In this document: positions 6,681-8,769 of the stretch, in pieces | Layout: the number at the start of each line of letters is the position of its first letter | Numbering within the stretch: position 1 is the stretch's first letter | DNA from: Micrococcales bacterium | Lineage (GTDB): Bacteria > Actinomycetota > Actinomycetes > S36-B12 | Length of the DNA stretch: 8,769 bases | NCBI GenBank assembly: GCA_002694095.1 | Contig: NZLD01000065.1 | Location: 1-8,769, forward strand | Reading direction: 5' to 3' | Notes under the pieces: model-generated | What the model saw: the letters and a program-made list of their open reading frames with translations, nothing else | The model's database searches: none | Told to the model about the DNA's origin: nothing | Made by a program: the position numbers and the translations under genes

Positions 6681-6709
6681 AGATTAATCCGAATATCGGC
6701 TTTATTCAA
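6681..6709 (-). promoter_or_regulatory. Predicted leaderless promoter of the mod operon
   Basis: On the minus strand, TTGAAT (6709-6704) and TAATCT (6686-6681) are separated by exactly 17 nt. Eight nt lie between the -10 box and the GTG at 6672, so transcription should start at or within a few bases of the start codon. The element sits in an AT-rich island within GC-rich sequence. Confidence 0.6.
6683..6705. promoter_or_regulatory. Imperfect palindrome inside the mod promoter, candidate operator
   Basis: The plus strand reads ATTAATCCGA, ATA, then TCGGCTTTAT. The ten-base arms match as inverted repeats at 8 of 10 positions, with a perfect inner CCGA/TCGG core (6689-6692 and 6696-6699). It covers the spacer and parts of both the -10 and -35 boxes, so a dimer bound here would block RNA polymerase. 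The neighbouring HTH-Mop protein is the obvious candidate ligand, which is an inference. Confidence 0.5.
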
Positions 6710-6810
6710 GGCCGAGTTATTGATTATGAGGATTTCAGATCATGTGGCTCTTCCTCGACGGGTGGATGCGCGCATTCGCGGTTAATCTGAGTAAGGAAGG
6801 GAGTGAGCAG

Positions 6811-7251
6811 ATGTCTGCAGCCGCCATTTGGGCGATTGTCGCGGCGGTCGCGCTGGGTATCGAGATTTTCACTCTCGACCTCACCTTCGGCCTCATCGCC
6901 ATCGGAGCGCTCGCGGGCGCGGGCGTCAGCCTCATCGGAGCCCCGCTGTGGGCCTCTGTCGTCGTGGCGGCGGCTGTCTCACTTGCGGGGATCATGTTCG
7001 TCCGACCGATCGCTCTGCGTCACCTACGTCGCATGCCCAAGGGGGCCCGAACCGGAGTCGACGCATTGCCGGGGGTCGAAGGCTATGCGTTGACGGAAAT
7101 CACCGAACGCGATGGCCGGATGAAGTTGCGCGGTGAGGAATGGACAGCGCGCCTGGATCCGGACATCACCCTTGAGCCTGTCGGATCGGGAACCAAACTT
7201 GTCGTCACCCGGATCGACGGGGCAACTGCCCTTGTCCACCCCATCGACTAA
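6811..7251 (+). CDS. NfeD-like membrane protein
   Basis: This is a short-form NfeD protein of 146 residues. Three membrane segments (about 4-20, 24-43 and 46-65) are followed by a soluble C-terminal OB-fold domain (about 80-146) with the typical GRMKLRGEEWTAR segment (102-114). It lacks the N-terminal ClpP-like serine protease domain of long NfeD forms, so it is not itself a protease. Short NfeD proteins are usually encoded beside SPFH proteins, as here, and are thought to act together in membrane microdomains. The ATG at 6811 has the Shine-Dalgarno GGAAGGGAG ending about 7 nt upstream. The open frame extends back to an ATG at 6742, but that gives an unlikely N-terminal extension. It is followed after 62 nt by the SPFH gene. 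Confidence 0.88.
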   Translation: MSAAAIWAIVAAVALGIEIFTLDLTFGLIAIGALAGAGVSLIGAPLWASVVVAAAVSLAGIMFVRPIALRHLRRMPKGARTGVDALPGVEGYALTEITERDGRMKLRGEEWTARLDPDITLEPVGSGTKLVVTRIDGATALVHPID

Positions 7252-7263
7252 CGAACAAGCGGC

Positions 7264-7288
7264 CGTCAACAGACGGTCGTCAACAGAC
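7264..7288 (+). repeat. Short direct repeat between nfeD and the SPFH gene
   Basis: CGTCAACAGAC occurs twice (7264-7274 and 7278-7288), a 14-bp period with 3 bp between copies. It lies in the untranslated spacer just before the SPFH Shine-Dalgarno sequence. It may be a local duplication without function, or a binding site for a protein that spans one and a half helical turns. Confidence 0.5.
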
Positions 7289-7296
7289 CAACGGTC

Positions 7297-7303
7297 AAAG
7301 GAG
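7297..7303 (+). promoter_or_regulatory. Strong ribosome-binding site of the SPFH gene
   Basis: AAAGGAG lies 10 nt before ATG 7314. It is one of the best Shine-Dalgarno sequences in the window and suggests that the SPFH protein is made in larger amounts than its neighbours. Confidence 0.7.
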
Positions 7304-7313
7304 AAGAAATCAG

Positions 7314-8213
7314 ATGATCGCATTCATCAGCGGTGTCGTCTTCGCACTCATCGTCGTCGCCCTCTTGCTGTGGCGGACGATCGTGATCGTCAACCAGGCC
7401 AGCTCCGCCATCATCGAACGCTTCGGTCGCTACCAACGCACCCTGACGCCAGGTCTGAGCATCCTGGTGCCGTTCGTGGATCGGATTCGCGAGCGAGTGG
7501 ATATGCGTGAGCAAGTCGCCTCGTTCCCTCCGCAGCCGGTGATCACCGAAGACAACCTGGTTGTCTCCATCGACACCGTCGTGTACTTCCAGGTGACCGA
7601 CCCGAAGGCGGCCACGTACGAAATCTCCAGCTACATCGTCGGTATCGAGCAATTGACCGTGACGACTCTTCGTAACGTCATCGGGTCGATGGATCTGGAA
7701 GAGACTCTGACCTCGCGTGACGCGATCAACGGTCAACTCCGGGGAGTCCTTGACGAAGCCACGGGTCGCTGGGGCATCCGCGTGAACCGAGTCGAACTGA
7801 AGGCTATTGATCCACCGCCGTCCGTCCAAGAGTCGATGGAAAAGCAATTGAAAGCCGAGCGTGAACGACGCGCGGCGATCTTGACGGCAGAAGGTGAAAA
7901 GCAGTCGGCCATTTTGACCGCAGAGGGCGCCAAACAGTCCGCCGTCCTTACCGCGCAGGGACAGGCCGAAGCAGAGGTTCTCCGCGCCGAGGCGGACGCG
8001 AAGGCGCAGGTCATTCGAGCCGATGGTGAAGCTGCTGCGGTCGAGAAGGTCTACAGCGCACTGCACGAGGCGGATCCCACGTCGTCCGCTCTCGCGCACC
8101 GGTATCTCGAGACGCTCCCAGAGATCGCGAACGGTGAGGCGAGCAAGGTGTGGGTCGTGCCGAGCGAACTGACGTCCGTCGTTCAGGGCCTGAAAGAAGG
8201 ATTCACAAAGTAG
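7314..8213 (+). CDS. SPFH/band-7 (stomatin/paraslipin-like) membrane protein
   Basis: SPFH proteins assemble into large membrane-anchored oligomers that organise membrane domains and assist membrane-protein quality control. This one has 299 residues. An N-terminal membrane anchor (about 4-26) is followed by the SPFH domain (about 27-175), with the stomatin-like ERFGRYQRTLTPGLSILVPFVDRI (35-58) and the late LKAIDPPPSVQESMEKQLKAERERRA (162-187). A helical region then carries five tandem 11-residue units (188-242), such as AILTAEGEKQS and AILTAEGAKQS, that would form a long coiled coil. The C-terminal part (about 243-299) contains ALAHRYLETLPEIANGEASKVWVVP, typical of the paraslipin/QmcA branch. 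Upstream is nfeD, the usual partner. The last 11 nt overlap the convergent minus-strand gene. Confidence 0.93.
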   Translation: MIAFISGVVFALIVVALLLWRTIVIVNQASSAIIERFGRYQRTLTPGLSILVPFVDRIRERVDMREQVASFPPQPVITEDNLVVSIDTVVYFQVTDPKAATYEISSYIVGIEQLTVTTLRNVIGSMDLEETLTSRDAINGQLRGVLDEATGRWGIRVNRVELKAIDPPPSVQESMEKQLKAERERRAAILTAEGEKQSAILTAEGAKQSAVLTAQGQAEAEVLRAEADAKAQVIRADGEAAAVEKVYSALHEADPTSSALAHRYLETLPEIANGEASKVWVVPSELTSVVQGLKEGFTK

Positions 8214-8670
8214 GTGATGAGCGCCAGCAGCGCGCGATCACAGGAGCGGCGAGCGCGGCGGCACCGACCGCCACAATGACGCCAGCCGTCGCCGTGACGC
8301 CGGCTTCTAAGTTCACATCGGTCTGAGCGCTAATTGCTACCAGGGCGCTGAGGGCACACAGCCCGGCCAGCACGATGAAGTCAGCTCGTCCGACAGGCGC
8401 GGGCGCATTTGCCCGCATTGCCGTGCGGGCGAGAGCCAGAATGGCGATCCACACCAGAACGAACGCCACGAACACTCGCGGCTCACTCAATCCAGTGATG
8501 ATCGGAATCGCGACCGTCACCACGGCGAGCAGGACCGAGACGCCCCGACGTACCACTGCATTGCGTGACCAGGCGCGCACGGTGTCCTCGCTGCGCTGTT
8601 GATCGAGATCGGCCAGGGCGTTGTTGCGATCCACGGCTTCTTTGGCCATGTACTTGGCGTCATCGAACAT
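8203..8670 (-). CDS. Hypothetical four-helix membrane protein
   Basis: I do not recognise this 155-residue protein. The first 40 residues are hydrophilic and probably helical and cytosolic. They are followed by four hydrophobic segments at about 42-60, 66-84, 97-114 and 123-146, arranged as two hairpins, and a short basic C-terminus. The arrangement is typical of small actinobacterial integral membrane proteins of unknown function. The ATG at 8670 is supported by AAGGG on the minus strand 7 nt upstream, and it abuts the stop codon of the upstream gene with no gap, so the two are probably co-transcribed. Its 3' end overlaps the SPFH gene tail-to-tail by 11 bp. Confidence 0.75.
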   Translation of the reverse strand: MFDDAKYMAKEAVDRNNALADLDQQRSEDTVRAWSRNAVVRRGVSVLLAVVTVAIPIITGLSEPRVFVAFVLVWIAILALARTAMRANAPAPVGRADFIVLAGLCALSALVAISAQTDVNLEAGVTATAGVIVAVGAAALAAPVIARCWRSSPTL

Positions 8671-8769
8671 CTAGTGACCCTTGGTGAGATAGGGGTCGTG
8701 AAGGTACGCGTCGATCAGCTCTCGAGCTGCCGCCTCGGTTGAATCGTCCCACGGGCCGCCGTCGAGAGC
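8671..8769 (-). CDS. C-terminal end of an unidentified protein (truncated by window edge)
   Basis: A minus-strand frame is open from the window edge to TAG at 8673-8671, giving 32 residues that end in AYLHDPYLTKGH. It is mostly acidic and probably helical (STEAAARELIDAYL). That is too little to assign a family. Reality as a gene is supported by the stop codon abutting the start of the membrane-protein gene, whose Shine-Dalgarno sequence lies inside this reading frame, and by uninterrupted coding up to the edge. Confidence 0.55.
   Translation of the reverse strand, partial: ALDGGPWDDSTEAAARELIDAYLHDPYLTKGH

Larger units (their letters stand above)
6673..6810. other. Divergent intergenic region between the mod operon and the nfeD-SPFH pair
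   Basis: This 138-nt region is the largest gap in the window. Its left half (about 6673-6740) is AT-rich and holds the mod promoter and palindrome. Its right half must hold the nfeD promoter. TAATCT at 6783-6788 on the plus strand, the same hexamer as the mod -10 box, is a candidate -10 that would give a leader of about 16 nt, but I find no convincing -35 for it. An in-frame ATG at 6742 is not a credible start. Confidence 0.5.

Noticed and set aside
6742..6810. N-terminal extension of NfeD from ATG 6742
   Set aside because: No Shine-Dalgarno sequence at 6742, and an excellent one precedes ATG 6811, which gives the normal NfeD N-terminus.
7266..8099. Minus-strand open frame of 277 codons opposite the SPFH gene
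   Set aside because: It is a shadow of the GC-rich plus-strand gene, which has clear family motifs and a strong Shine-Dalgarno sequence. The antisense product shows no recognisable domain.

Overview
The window reads as chromosomal DNA of a GC-rich, aerobic actinobacterium. The evidence is a mycothiol S-conjugate amidase (mycothiol is confined to Actinobacteria), a SURF1 cytochrome-oxidase assembly factor, an Ung with the actinobacterial GQDPYP motif, frequent GTG starts, and probable leaderless promoters. The Ung most resembles the M. tuberculosis protein as I remember it, so a member of the Mycobacteriales is my best guess. I cannot name a genus. Coding density is very high. The only intergenic region above 100 bases is the divergent one at 6673-6810, no stretch of 300 bases lacks a gene, and I saw no tRNA, rRNA, CRISPR array, IS element or prophage.

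Left part, plus strand (1-2922). The 3' part of mca is followed by a small single-pass membrane protein, a SURF1 protein and a PfkB-family sugar kinase. These four are packed with gaps of 25 nt or less, or with overlaps, and probably form one operon. A DUF3817 membrane protein follows, apparently with its own leaderless promoter.

Middle part, minus strand (2974-6672). This is a compact molybdate locus, transcribed in the order regulator (MerR-type HTH plus Mop domain), modA, modB, modC, then ung. Each of the first three junctions is a 4-nt GTGA or ATGA stop/start overlap. The ung gene follows modC after 39 nt with its own Shine-Dalgarno sequence. The regulator appears to be read from a leaderless promoter (TTGAAT, 17 nt, TAATCT). 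A 23-bp imperfect palindrome fills that promoter's spacer, which suggests an autoregulated molybdate-responsive operon.

Right part (6811-8769). Diverging from the mod operon are an NfeD-like protein and an SPFH/band-7 protein, a classic membrane-microdomain pair. They converge, with an 11-bp overlap of coding ends, on a minus-strand gene for a four-helix membrane protein. The end of another minus-strand gene is cut by the window edge.

Most genes belong to known families. The least ordinary items are the one-component HTH-Mop regulator with its palindromic promoter, ung as an apparent fifth cistron of a molybdate operon, and a methionine in Ung at the position of the DNA-intercalating leucine. 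I see no clear sign of a wholly new system.
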